From a virus: a DNA stretch of 35,217 nucleotides. The stretch lies in the IMG/VR virus record IMGVR_UViG_3300047470_000130, positions 1 to 35,217 of that record; one strand, 5' to 3'. Every line of letters begins with the position of its first letter. The stretch's first letter is position 1. The translations under genes and the position numbers were made by a program. Of the stretch, positions 26,131-33,050 are shown piece by piece. The notes under the pieces were generated by a model. That model made no database searches and was not told the DNA's origin. It saw only the letters and a list, made by a program, of their open reading frames with translations.

Positions 26131-26754
26131 TCAGGCCGACTTGAGCAGACAGGTTCCGCAGGCCCTCGATATGTTCAATTTCCCCACCTCAGCAGGCTTG
26201 TTCGCAGCGTCTACCAACTCCTGCACGTCAGGGCTCGCACCGTAGCGGCGAACCACACCGACGAACTCTTCGACGTCATGGCCGCGCATCTCCAGCTTGG
26301 GCAATCCTTCCTGCGTGAACTTGGGGGCGCCGTACTGATCCTTCGCCTGGGCGATGTGATACAGCTCATGCTCGACCAAGGCGCAGAAGTCAGCGTCGGA
26401 GCACTGGGCGCAGTAATCGGCAGCCAGGGTGATGATGTAGGTCGGCACATCGCCAAACCAATCGATCATTTGCTGTTCCATCCGAGCCTTCTGCCAGCCA
26501 CCCGCACGGAAAGCCACTTGCTCGGCCTGGCCAACCACCGTTCGCCCCTTCTTGCTGAATGCAGCCGATGCCCACATCACGCGAATGTCAGCGTCGATCA
26601 GATGAGCGTGGTCTTCGTTGTGGATGCTGCCGGTGTCGGAAAGGATCTCGGTCTGGAGCCAATCCCATACCTCTGGGGCCGGAGTCAGGCGGATACTAAA
26701 GTCGGATAGCTCCGACAGTTCAAGTAGTGATGATGGAGGGTATGGCCTTTCCAT
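26131..26754 (-). CDS. Putative metallopeptidase with HELYH motif
   Basis: The 207-residue protein is read from the ATG at 26754 (MERPYPPSSLLELSE), with GAGG upstream. The HELYH motif in FCALVEHELYHIAQ is the HExxH zinc-binding site of zincin-type peptidases. A downstream MRGHDVEEF could supply the third ligand. Four Cys (two in CAQCSDADFC, two in ACGTC) may bind another metal. Such 'putative metallopeptidase' genes are common between the lysis and terminase genes of Pseudomonas phages, but their substrate is not known. No signal peptide is present, so action is cytoplasmic. Confidence 0.75.
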   Translation of the reverse strand: MERPYPPSSLLELSELSDFSIRLTPAPEVWDWLQTEILSDTGSIHNEDHAHLIDADIRVMWASAAFSKKGRTVVGQAEQVAFRAGGWQKARMEQQMIDWFGDVPTYIITLAADYCAQCSDADFCALVEHELYHIAQAKDQYGAPKFTQEGLPKLEMRGHDVEEFVGVVRRYGASPDVQELVDAANKPAEVGKLNISRACGTCLLKSA

Positions 26755-26777
26755 AAACCCTCTCTCGACTAGTTTTT

Positions 26778-27194
26778 TTACACGTACGTACAAAGAACCT
26801 TTGCAGCAATGTAGCCAGTGAAGCCGAGCAGCAAAGTCATATTTCTCAACTGGTAGTAGATCTCTGTTAGGCGAGCCACATGCCTTAATTCAGGAATTAC
26901 TATTACAGCCTTTGCGTGATCGCTTGTTTCTTGGGCATGGAGAAAATCACTATTGGCCCTCCTTGCCCTCAACACAGCCTCAATACGCTTGAAACCCAAA
27001 TACGCGCTCAACCCTAGGATCAAAAGTGAGCATAGAAACATCGTTGAAATGTTCCAGCCCAAATGCCCGTAGGGGATGGTCTGACCCAGGTAAGCGCAGC
27101 CGGCCAATGTCGCACCCAACACAAAACGATCAAACTGCCCCATCTCTTCGTTGTGGCTTTGATGCAACAAAACACTTCGTTGATCCGCTCCCAT
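26778..27194 (-). CDS. Unrecognised membrane protein with three helices (138 aa)
   Basis: The product is read from the ATG at 27194 (MGADQRSVLLHQSHNEEM), with AAGGA eight bases upstream. Two adjacent hydrophobic helices (FVLGATLAGCAYLGQTI and MFLCSLLILGLSAYLGF, about 29-70) precede a charged cytoplasmic stretch (KRIEAVLRARRANSDFLHA to about 108), and a third segment ends the protein (LLLGFTGYIAAKVLCTYV). It is more AT-rich than flanking genes. I recognise no family. Its place between lysis and packaging genes suits a moron, for instance a superinfection-exclusion or effector membrane protein, which is only inference. Confidence 0.6.
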   Translation of the reverse strand: MGADQRSVLLHQSHNEEMGQFDRFVLGATLAGCAYLGQTIPYGHLGWNISTMFLCSLLILGLSAYLGFKRIEAVLRARRANSDFLHAQETSDHAKAVIVIPELRHVARLTEIYYQLRNMTLLLGFTGYIAAKVLCTYV

Positions 27195-27286
27195 ACCCAC
27201 ATTCCTTAATTTCAGGTGATATTTCCCTTGCCATATTTTACGGCAACGCAGCGCCGAGCGGTTCACTGCACTCACCTGCGGCCTTC

Positions 27287-27475
27287 CTACCCCACCATCT
27301 TTGCTGTCTCGCTGTGGGCGTGTCCGTGCAATACCGCCACGACCAGGCCCTGAGGCAGACCATCACCCTTTGCAGCATCGATCGCTTTGGCGATGACGCT
27401 ATCCAGATCGGCGATGGCCTTGTTAATTGCTGGGCTGAGTGGCAATGCGTGATGTAGCCGAGTGACGCTGCTCAT
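27287..27475 (-). CDS. Small hypothetical protein in the lysis region (62 aa)
   Basis: The product MSSVTRLHHALPLSPAINK and onward has one amphipathic helix (IADLDSVIAKAIDAAK) and a histidine-rich C-terminus (VLHGHAHSETAK). The start overlaps the stop of the holin-like gene by four bases (ATGA), implying coupled translation in the lysis cluster. No family is recognised. It could modulate holin timing, but nothing in the sequence shows this. Confidence 0.55.
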   Translation of the reverse strand: MSSVTRLHHALPLSPAINKAIADLDSVIAKAIDAAKGDGLPQGLVVAVLHGHAHSETAKMVG

Positions 27476-27666
27476 TTGCTCAACTTCGGCTGAAGGATGA
27501 CTCGGGCAATCATCACCAGTAGGCCCAGCACACCATAGGCCACCGGCGGCAGCACAGCCTGAAGTTGCGGCATCAACTGCTCAGCGATACCCAGGGCGGC
27601 GATGGCGCCGCCCGCCTGAACGCTGGTCATGCTCAGCGCTTGTTTCCAGTTGTCGATCAGTTGCAT
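27472..27666 (-). CDS. Small holin-like membrane protein (64 aa)
   Basis: The product begins MQLIDNWKQALSMTSVQAGG. It has a hydrophobic first segment (GGAIAALGIAEQL) and a strong second one (PVAYGVLGLLVMIARVIL) before a short basic end (QPKLSK). The NWKQAW-like start and two weak-to-strong helices match small phage proteins of the holin-associated DUF7940 type. It lies three bases after the larger holin gene. It may be a holin partner or antiholin. Confidence 0.65.
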   Translation of the reverse strand: MQLIDNWKQALSMTSVQAGGAIAALGIAEQLMPQLQAVLPPVAYGVLGLLVMIARVILQPKLSK

Positions 27667-27669
27667 GGG

Positions 27670-28002
27670 TCACTCCTGCCGCTTGGGCAATTTGAAGTCG
27701 GTGAATCGGTCGGCCAGGGCGGCAACCTTCTTCACGCCGAGGGTGCCGATGCAGGCGCCGACGGCAGCTGCGAGGCTTGATGGAAGGTTGAAGTATTCGA
27801 GCAGCGGGAACGCACCGGCCGTGATCGCACCGCACAGGCAGGACTCAAGCAGGGCCTGCCGCCTTCCCCCGCCGCCGTAGATGACGCGCAAGAAGGCGAT
27901 CCAGCACGACAGCGCCGCGGCATAGAGCATCGGTGAGTTCTGGCTGAGCCAGGCCATGACGATGAGCCAGGTTTCTGGGTTCTTCTCTGGCATATGTGAC
28001 AT
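27670..28002 (-). CDS. Phage holin (lambda-type, three helices)
   Basis: The 110-residue protein begins MSHMPEKNPETWLIVMAW at an ATG with an AAGGGAGGA Shine-Dalgarno. Three hydrophobic helices are visible: MLYAAALSCWIAFLRVIY, LLESCLCGAITAGAFPLLEYF, and SSLAAAVGACIGTLGVKKV, with a charged C-terminus (FTDFKLPKRQE). The layout matches the lambda-family holin 3 (N-terminus out). It would form membrane holes at lysis and let the distant SleB-type endolysin out. It is the first gene of the late operon after the pR'-tR'-like promoter. Confidence 0.85.
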   Translation of the reverse strand: MSHMPEKNPETWLIVMAWLSQNSPMLYAAALSCWIAFLRVIYGGGGRRQALLESCLCGAITAGAFPLLEYFNLPSSLAAAVGACIGTLGVKKVAALADRFTDFKLPKRQE

Positions 28003-28098
28003 CCAGCGTCCTCCCTTGTGGGGAGCGAGAATAGGTCCGGCACTCCCCGCCTCTCTCATCCGCTCGGAGCAAGGACGATGGCGTGGGTGCCAGATACG

Positions 28099-28124
28099 AA
28101 AAGGCCCCTGCGGATGCAGAGGCC
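28099..28124 (-). terminator. Second leader terminator before the holin gene
   Basis: Nine-base arms with one mismatch (GGCCTCTGC / GCAGGGGCC on the minus strand, loop ATCC) are followed by four T. It lies between the late promoter and the holin. Confidence 0.65.
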
Positions 28125-28190
28125 TGAATGAGGCCCTCTTACGGCGCGACGAACTACCGCGCTGAGGGCATGGGAGGAAACTGGAGACGC

Positions 28191-28217
28191 AAAAAACCCC
28201 GCTCGAAAGCAGGGTTA
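28191..28217 (-). terminator. tR'-like terminator just downstream of the late promoter
   Basis: On the minus strand CCTGCT-TTCG-AGCGGGG-type arms are followed by six T, about 60 bases after the expected transcription start near 28251. A Q-type protein would need to read through it. Confidence 0.75.
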
Positions 28218-28257
28218 GGGAGCAAGTTGCCGCAGGCAAAATACTCAATATGGCGAA

Positions 28258-28286
28258 ATGATGCCCTCAGCCGTGCGGGAAGTCAA
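28258..28286 (-). promoter_or_regulatory. Putative late promoter (pR'-like) overlapping the stop of the Q-like gene
   Basis: On the minus strand TTGACT (-35, 28286-28281), exactly 17 bases, then CATCAT (-10, 28263-28258). The -35 matches sigma70 at five of six positions and the -10 at four. It lies between the early and late genes and points at the holin. Activity is inferred. Confidence 0.7.
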
Positions 28287-28864
28287 GCGGCCTCTCGCAT
28301 CTTGTAAATCACCCCACCTATCGGGCTCAGCGCCTTCGCGTCGATGTCATAGCAGGCGTCGAAGCAGAGTTGAACAAATGGCTCCCAGTCACGGCCCCAG
28401 GCAGCGGATGGCAGCTTGACCCCGTACTCGGCATTCACCCAGGACCTGAACAGCTCAGGCTTGATCAGCGGGTCATCGTTGGCCGACTGGCCGCCCTGGT
28501 GCATGTACCGGTAGCGACGGAACACGCCTTTGGCCACATACTCGGCTCGCTCCCTCTTGTCGGCGGTCATGCGCGGTGCCCGGGTGCACGCCAGATTGAA
28601 CACCGCCTCTTCCGCCTCTTCCCGGTCATCATCGGTCGGCTCGGCCGCGTACATGGCATTGCCGAATGCGCGGAGCTGGTGGTGAAGGCGCGCGATCGCC
28701 GACTGAATCTGGCCAGCCAATGCGCCGTGCACTGCGTGATTAGCAGTTGGGCCGCGCTCGGTGCTCTGGACCACAACGCCCAGCACGGCGACGTCCGAGG
28801 TCTGACCCGGGGCGGGGTTGTACGTGCAGTCATGCCATGCCTGGCGTGCAGAATTGATCTTCAT
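28283..28864 (-). CDS. Putative Q-type late antiterminator (193 aa, by position)
   Basis: The frame starts at an ATG overlapping the NinG stop by four bases. The product is a soluble, helical protein with no membrane segment. An N-terminal module contains HDCTYNPAPGQTSD. A central DREEAEEAVFN region is followed by ADKRERAEYVAKGVFRRYRY (about 101-120) and a C-terminal WGRDWEPFVQLCFDACYDI. I do not recognise a named domain with certainty. It is the last early gene, and a promoter with an immediate terminator begins at its stop codon, exactly where lambda has Q and pR'. I therefore infer a late-gene activator. It could be a conserved nin-region protein instead. Confidence 0.55.
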   Translation of the reverse strand: MKINSARQAWHDCTYNPAPGQTSDVAVLGVVVQSTERGPTANHAVHGALAGQIQSAIARLHHQLRAFGNAMYAAEPTDDDREEAEEAVFNLACTRAPRMTADKRERAEYVAKGVFRRYRYMHQGGQSANDDPLIKPELFRSWVNAEYGVKLPSAAWGRDWEPFVQLCFDACYDIDAKALSPIGGVIYKMREAA

Positions 28865-29442
28865 GCTGCTGCTCCCTTCAATTCTCTGGTCAGGGCCCGG
28901 TACTCGGCCTTGATGGTCTTGATCTCGTCGACGGTGTACTTTCGGGCCGAATGAGGCCCTTCGAGCCACTCGACCTGTGCGTCGCCGATCAGCTGTAGGA
29001 GCGAAAGGCGGTAATTCACCAGGTTGCCGGACAGGTGCGTATTGCACGGGGCGCACTGCTTCCACACGTTGAGCGGCTCGAATCGCAGTTCGGGGCTCGC
29101 TCCCACAGAGCGGTAGTGCCCAGCGTGGTATTGACCTTCGTGGTGGCGACCGCAACTCACACAAGGACGATCGGCGTCACGCAGGCGAATCCACTCGTTG
29201 AATGCGGCCTGGGCTTCGCGCAGGTGTTCCGCCCTGCTCTTCAGCTTCTCCTTGCGGACCTTGATCTCCCGGCGTTCGATCTGGGCCAGCGACTTGCGTG
29301 CCTTCTCCTGATTCACGTCCTTGATGGCCAGGCCACACTTGGGACTGCACACTGCCTGCCCCAGGCGCTGCGGCGGGAAGCTGATGCCGCAGGCCGGGTT
29401 CTTGCACTTCTTCGAGCGGGGTTGCTTGGCGGATAGGCTCAT
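28861..29442 (-). CDS. ninG: NinG recombination protein
   Basis: The 193-residue protein is read from the ATG at 29442 (MSLSAKQPRSKKCKNPACG), which overlaps the previous stop by four bases. It has the NinG features: an N-terminal zinc cluster (CKNPACGISFPPQ, later VCSPKCGL), a long charged helix (about 45-90), then the HNH-like core with CVSCGRHHEGQYHAGHY (about 108-124) and CAPCNTHLSGN (about 147-157). NinG of lambda can stand in for RecF/O/R-type functions and acts on recombination junctions. Its place in a nin-like region before the Q-like gene is standard. Confidence 0.92.
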   Translation of the reverse strand: MSLSAKQPRSKKCKNPACGISFPPQRLGQAVCSPKCGLAIKDVNQEKARKSLAQIERREIKVRKEKLKSRAEHLREAQAAFNEWIRLRDADRPCVSCGRHHEGQYHAGHYRSVGASPELRFEPLNVWKQCAPCNTHLSGNLVNYRLSLLQLIGDAQVEWLEGPHSARKYTVDEIKTIKAEYRALTRELKGAAA

Positions 29443-29819
29443 GCCAGAAACTCCAAGGTGTGACGCTCCTTCCCGGTGCGGCGCAGGTAGTCTTGGCGCT
29501 TCGATACAGCAAGCAAGTAGCACTGAGCGCATGCAGAGTCAGCCGGCGCCTTGAGGATTGTTCTGGCGAGGCGGATGCAGTAGTTCCCACAAACGCAACG
29601 GCAGACCCATCTGTTTTTAGGCCCGTCGTAGCGACCGATGACGAGAAGCCGACCGAATCTTGTGCCGACAAAACCTCTGTCGCCTTCTGGGCTTTGCTTC
29701 GTCGGCAACGGAAGCGCCGAGCAGATCTCGGTAGCCAGCGCGCGATATTCGAAAGACTCTCCACGCGAAACCACTCGCGCGGCACTTCCATTCACTGGAG
29801 TCTCATGTCCTGGTCTCAT
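29439..29819 (-). CDS. Zinc-ribbon protein in the nin region (126 aa)
   Basis: The product starts MRPGHETPVNGSAARVV at an ATG overlapping the upstream stop. The central part reads FGRLLVIGRYDGPKNRWVC, then CVCGNYC and CAQC, a four-to-five Cys cluster like the zinc-ribbon start of phage HNH-type or regulatory proteins ('RWxCxCxCG'). No HNH histidines are obvious. It probably binds DNA or RNA in the cytoplasm. No function is known to me. Cotranscription with ninB-like and ninG suggests a recombination or regulatory role. Confidence 0.6.
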   Translation of the reverse strand: MRPGHETPVNGSAARVVSRGESFEYRALATEICSALPLPTKQSPEGDRGFVGTRFGRLLVIGRYDGPKNRWVCRCVCGNYCIRLARTILKAPADSACAQCYLLAVSKRQDYLRRTGKERHTLEFLA

Positions 29820-30286
29820 GCCGCCACCTCGCCCAGCAGATCCGTAAACACCACACCGCGCTCCGAGAAGTCAGCGACAATGCGGTCGGTGTAGGCGATG
29901 CCCTGGGCGCGACTGAACAAGCGGGTCACCGGGAATCCGTCCGGACCAAACAGCGAGCACCCTCCCATCATTTCGAGCTTTTGCCCGTAGCTCAGGTGAC
30001 GCATGGTCTGGTACCAGGCCGCGCGGAAATCGTCTTCCTCGTTCAGCAGGATCTGGACCCCGAAGTGCAACTTGCAGTAGCGGCGGGCGTCCTCCACGTC
30101 ACCGATCTGCGTCATCGCAGCGATACGCTGGTACAGGGAGAACCACAGGGCGTTTTGATCCAGGGTGCGATCCTTGCCCGGGCGCAGCGACACAACGACG
30201 AACTTCTTTTCCCGGAACATGGTGGTCAGGCTGGTGATGGCCTCGGACAGTTTGGCCTGGCAGTTGACGCTGATCTTGTCGGTCAT
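29816..30286 (-). CDS. ninB: NinB/YbcN-like recombination protein
   Basis: The 156-residue protein starts MTDKISVNCQAKLSEAI and contains KKFVVVSLRPGKDRTLDQNALW (read as KKFVVVSLRPGK and DRTLDQNALW, about 27-48). The RTLDQN-W pattern is the hallmark of NinB-type phage proteins ('R-S/T-L-x-QN'). NinB of lambda binds single-stranded DNA and aids Red-type recombination. The C-terminal half differs in detail from lambda NinB, so this may be a branch of the family. It lies between small genes and ninG in a tight operon with four-base overlaps. Confidence 0.65.
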   Translation of the reverse strand: MTDKISVNCQAKLSEAITSLTTMFREKKFVVVSLRPGKDRTLDQNALWFSLYQRIAAMTQIGDVEDARRYCKLHFGVQILLNEEDDFRAAWYQTMRHLSYGQKLEMMGGCSLFGPDGFPVTRLFSRAQGIAYTDRIVADFSERGVVFTDLLGEVAA

Positions 30287-30600
30287 GGCTTCCTCCGGTC
30301 GTGGAAGTTCCCACCTCGACGCTTGTAGGGGGTGTTGAATTGAGCGTTTGCAGCGCGCCCCGCGTCCTTCAGGCTCACTTCGCCATTGTCCTCATACCCC
30401 TTCCAAACAACCTCATCTCCAGTCCGCCCAGAGAGAACCAGCACCAGCGCGGTCGGCTCACACTCGACGTCATCACGCTGTATCCATGTCGCGACAGTCC
30501 TGAGGTACTCGGCCAGCACGTTCCGCTTGTCCTGTTCGCTTGCGATTCGTCTGTTTTCGAGGCGTCGAGATGCAGGAAACTGATGAATTTCTGCACTCAT
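30283..30600 (-). CDS. Small hypothetical early protein (105 aa)
   Basis: The frame is read from an ATG at 30600 overlapping the upstream stop by four bases. The product begins MSAEIHQFPASRRLENRRIA and contains an acidic core with TALVLVLSGRTGDEVVWKG. It has no membrane segment. It looks like the small conserved phage proteins next to replication genes of Pseudomonas prophages, without assigned role. The C-terminus is very basic (YKRRGGNFHDRRKP), suggesting nucleic-acid contact. Confidence 0.6.
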   Translation of the reverse strand: MSAEIHQFPASRRLENRRIASEQDKRNVLAEYLRTVATWIQRDDVECEPTALVLVLSGRTGDEVVWKGYEDNGEVSLKDAGRAANAQFNTPYKRRGGNFHDRRKP

Positions 30601-30704
30601 GCCGTCACCGCCATTGTGAACAGGACGCAGAACACGCCGATGGAAAAGCCAGCCATGGTGCAAGCCAGCGTGGTCATGGTTTTGTTGATCGTCGGCTTAC
30701 CCAT
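30597..30704 (-). CDS. Tiny single-helix membrane protein (35 aa)
   Basis: The frame from the ATG at 30704 encodes MGKPTINKTMTTLACTMAGF followed by a hydrophobic stretch to the end. It has GGGAGG eight bases upstream, overlaps the end of the P-like gene by eight bases, and its stop overlaps the next start by four. One transmembrane helix (about 12-33) makes up most of it. The ribosome binding site and perfect operon packing support a real gene. Function is unknown. Confidence 0.6.
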   Translation of the reverse strand: MGKPTINKTMTTLACTMAGFSIGVFCVLFTMAVTA

Positions 30705-31356
30705 GGGCATGCCCTCCCCGGCTCTTGCGCAAGTCGGCCAGGGCCTGGTTGCCGATCGCCGCGGTAACGCGACCGTCGACCCGCTCTGGCAAGGCCAGCG
30801 GAATGTTCCGCAGGCGCTCACCGGCCAGCATCATGCGGATGGTGATGTCGTAGTTTCGGTCGAACAGCTTGCGGCTGACCTCGGCCTTCATCGTGTTCAG
30901 CGCGTGGAAGCCACACTGGCTGGCAGCGTGGTACACGGCCTGGTGCGACCACTCCCGCCCTCCCGCCATGCTCGGGTGAGCATTGGCGACGGATTCGGCG
31001 TAGGCCGATTCGTGGGACGGAATGCCGAGGGTTTCAGGGGTTGGCTGGCACATGGCGATGAACTCGCCCACGCTCGGCGCGAACGGCTTCTGGAGCTTGC
31101 GGCAGTTCTCGATGCCGTACCGGATCTGGTCCAATTGGTTGATGCCCTGGGCCATGAATGCCTTGATCCAGCTGCGTTTCGCCGCCTTCAGGGCGTTGTC
31201 ATCCGGCCAGGCCTGCCGCCACGCCGGGAAGATCGCCTGCAATTCCTTGAACAGCGAGTTCACGACGTCGGTGGTACCGGTGTCGATCTTGAGCGGAGCA
31301 GTCTCCACCGCAGGCAGGTTGCCCAGGGTCTGCATGAGCTGATTCGGAGTCTTCAT
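30697..31356 (-). CDS. Replication protein P-like helicase loader
   Basis: The 219-residue protein begins at an ATG sharing a base with the upstream stop (TGATG). It carries the lambda P family pattern: VNSLFKELQAIFPAWRQAWP (about 32-51), then WIKAFMAQGINQLDQIRYGI and PFAPSVGEFIAMCQP (about 91-105). P proteins bring the host DnaB helicase to the O-marked origin. It directly follows the O-like gene as in lambda. Confidence 0.87.
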   Translation of the reverse strand: MKTPNQLMQTLGNLPAVETAPLKIDTGTTDVVNSLFKELQAIFPAWRQAWPDDNALKAAKRSWIKAFMAQGINQLDQIRYGIENCRKLQKPFAPSVGEFIAMCQPTPETLGIPSHESAYAESVANAHPSMAGGREWSHQAVYHAASQCGFHALNTMKAEVSRKLFDRNYDITIRMMLAGERLRNIPLALPERVDGRVTAAIGNQALADLRKSRGGHAHG

Positions 31357-32117
31357 CACAGCGCCCCCAAATCATCAGCCCAACTCCGGTCGTCGAAGTC
31401 GGGGCCGTTGGCTTGGCGGCGTGGCGGGAACGGGTGGACGTTGCTGTACACCTTGACCTCGTCCTCCCAGCGCATACCGTTGAGCCAGGTGGTCGGCATT
31501 GGGATGTACTTCCCACCATCCTTGATCCAGTCAGCGGAGACGACCTGCGCAGCCAGTCCCTTGGCGATCACGGCGAACAGATCATCGGTGACCTTGAGCT
31601 TCGCCCACGCCTTCTGCGCCTTGGCCTTGTCCTGCTTGCGGGGATACAGCGCCCAGAACCTCGGGAACAGTTCATCGGCCGTCGCTTGCGACGTATGCTT
31701 TTGATCTATTGGTTCATGGTTAGTGGTTAGTGGTTCTTGGTTAGGTGCCGATTCGTGCACGACTGGTGCACGCTGCGTGTTGTTTCCTGCACGCTTCGTG
31801 CGCTTGTCCGCTTCACGCTTTTCTGCAATCTCCTTATTTTTCAGGGCTGTAGCGTGATAGGCGCTAACTTCATCCTGAATGCGGGCCTGGACGTAACGAC
31901 CATCAACAAGCTCGAAGAACTTGCGCAAAACAAGCTCAACTGCGTCGACTTCGTCCTTATTTCTGGCCCAGCACCAGTCGATTGCTTCTTCCAGCGTAGG
32001 GAAACGTTCACGGTCATAGCACGCATCGAGCAAGAGCGTGTACGCACCGTGCTCTAGCATGGTGAGGCGGCCGGCCTTCTTGTGGTAGTCACCGATGTTG
32101 CGTTTGAAGTAATGCAT
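31356..32117 (-). CDS. DUF1376 replication initiator, O-like (YdaU-type)
   Basis: The 253-residue product starts MHYFKRNIGDYHKKAG, a textbook DUF1376 start. The second of two adjacent ATG codons is chosen because its spacing from GGGAGG is better (seven bases). DUF1376 covers about residues 1-85, with MLEHGAYTLLLDACYDRE. A low-complexity linker follows (PNQEPLTTNHEPIDQKHT), and a C-terminal helical domain PRFWALYPRKQDKAKAQKAW leads to PTTWLNGMRWED. The family acts as phage origin-binding initiator, paired with a P-like loader, and the linker DNA carries tandem repeats that may be the origin itself. Confidence 0.85.
   Translation of the reverse strand: MHYFKRNIGDYHKKAGRLTMLEHGAYTLLLDACYDRERFPTLEEAIDWCWARNKDEVDAVELVLRKFFELVDGRYVQARIQDEVSAYHATALKNKEIAEKREADKRTKRAGNNTQRAPVVHESAPNQEPLTTNHEPIDQKHTSQATADELFPRFWALYPRKQDKAKAQKAWAKLKVTDDLFAVIAKGLAAQVVSADWIKDGGKYIPMPTTWLNGMRWEDEVKVYSNVHPFPPRRQANGPDFDDRSWADDLGAL
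31708..31742 (-). repeat. Five tandem 7-bp repeats, candidate replication origin inside the O-like gene
   Basis: On the minus strand the units are AACCAAG, AACCACT, AACCACT, AACCATG and AACCAAT, end to end. Nearby (31755-31780) GTGCACG occurs twice 11 bases apart. Lambda also has its iterons inside the O gene. Origin function is inferred. Confidence 0.6.
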
Positions 32118-32932
32118 CATGCGACCTCCCGAATTTGATACTGAGCCCATAAGCCAGCAACCCAGGTGACGCCCTTGGGGGTGAATTTGGACTGGTTGAA
32201 GGCATGCCCGCCGTCAGTGGTGCCGGCTCGCACCTCAAAGCGCCCTGCGTCGATGTGAGGCTGATACGCCTGCCATTCGCCGCCCATGCGGTACATGATT
32301 TTCTTGTCGAGCAGGAACTCACGGAACCGGGACTCGTTGGCCTTTAGCAGCTTGGCGGTCTGACGGAAGCCCTTGAGGCCGGTGGAATCGACGTAGTTGT
32401 CGACGAAGGCGATCTTCGGCGCCGCTTCAATGAGGGCCTGGCTGGCGATCTGCTGGAGTTCGAATTGCTCGGCCCAGGCACGCGCGGCAGCAGCTGGATT
32501 GGAGAAGTCAGGGAGCGTTGCAAGAACTCGCTCCCCGGCGTCGTAGCTTCCGCTTTTGCGGATGCTCGGCAGAACCTCGCCGACCACCCAGTCCTCGAAT
32601 CGCTCAGCCTCTGGCATCTTGGAGCGCATAACCAAACGGTACACATCGCGCTCTGGGATGATGTTCGCCATCGGTCCAAGGGTGAACGATTCGTTCACCC
32701 CTACCTGCCGGGCTGACTTGCAGTGATCGCGAACAGCTTTCTGTGGATTCGTATATCCAAGACGGTGCGCAACATCCTTGGCAGAAAACCACGGATCACC
32801 ATCGACCATCACGACGCGAACATCGAATCCATCGAAATTGAAAAGCTTTATCGAGCGCGACACATTTTCGGAACTGGGAAAACGTGTCGCGACATTGTTC
32901 TGGGGATTGCTGGTTTCTATTGAATGGTGCAT
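32117..32932 (-). CDS. Phage antirepressor, Bro-N plus KilA-C-type domain
   Basis: I chose the ATG at 32932 (MHHSIETSNPQNN), because GGAG lies six bases upstream. An upstream in-frame ATG at 32968 has no ribosome binding site. The 271-residue protein has a Bro-N domain at about 30-125 (FDVRVVMVDGDPWFSAKDV, then LGYTNPQKAVRDH) and a C-terminal region with GLKGFRQTAKLLKANESRFRE (about 180-200) and YQPHIDAGRFEVR. That is the usual Ant architecture. Such proteins bind repressors and trigger induction. A convergent terminator and a strong inverted repeat lie over its 5' end. It follows Arc-like small proteins as in P22 immI. Confidence 0.88.
   Translation of the reverse strand: MHHSIETSNPQNNVATRFPSSENVSRSIKLFNFDGFDVRVVMVDGDPWFSAKDVAHRLGYTNPQKAVRDHCKSARQVGVNESFTLGPMANIIPERDVYRLVMRSKMPEAERFEDWVVGEVLPSIRKSGSYDAGERVLATLPDFSNPAAAARAWAEQFELQQIASQALIEAAPKIAFVDNYVDSTGLKGFRQTAKLLKANESRFREFLLDKKIMYRMGGEWQAYQPHIDAGRFEVRAGTTDGGHAFNQSKFTPKGVTWVAGLWAQYQIREVA
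32856..32891. repeat. 14-bp inverted repeat within the antirepressor 5' coding region
   Basis: GCGACACATTTTC (32857-32869) and GAAAACGTGTCGC (32878-32890) pair with one mismatch, extended by an outer C-G, around an 8-base loop. As RNA on either strand it gives a stable hairpin about 15 codons into the gene. As DNA it could be an operator. Confidence 0.75.
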
Positions 32933-32957
32933 GATTCGCTCCACAGCGTTTGAAGAG

Positions 32958-32985
32958 AGCCGGGTCACTACCCCGGCTTTTTTTT
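32958..32985 (+). terminator. Plus-strand terminator facing the antirepressor gene
   Basis: AGCCGGG and CCCGGCT arms with a short loop are followed by eight T on the plus strand, opposite to all genes here. It would end an RNA running antisense across the antirepressor start. Confidence 0.8.
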
Positions 32986-32998
32986 GCCTACTGAAAAC

Positions 32999-33047
32999 CT
33001 CAGTCCCTTTAAAGGGACCTTTCTTCGGTCCCTAATAAGAGACTGAG
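32999..33047. other. Nested inverted repeats between small early gene and antirepressor
   Basis: Outer arms CTCAGTC (32999-33005) and GACTGAG (33041-33047) enclose an inner stem AGGGACC/GGTCCCT (33013-33033). In addition GTCCCTTTAAAGGGAC (33003-33018) is a perfect palindrome that competes with the inner stem. The RNA could switch between folds. The role is unknown. Confidence 0.65.
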
Positions 33048-33050
33048 CGC

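Noticed and set aside
30301-31704. Plus-strand open frame of about 467 codons opposite the replication genes
   Set aside because: Antisense to the O-like and P-like genes with tight operon packing. No domain or ribosome binding site.
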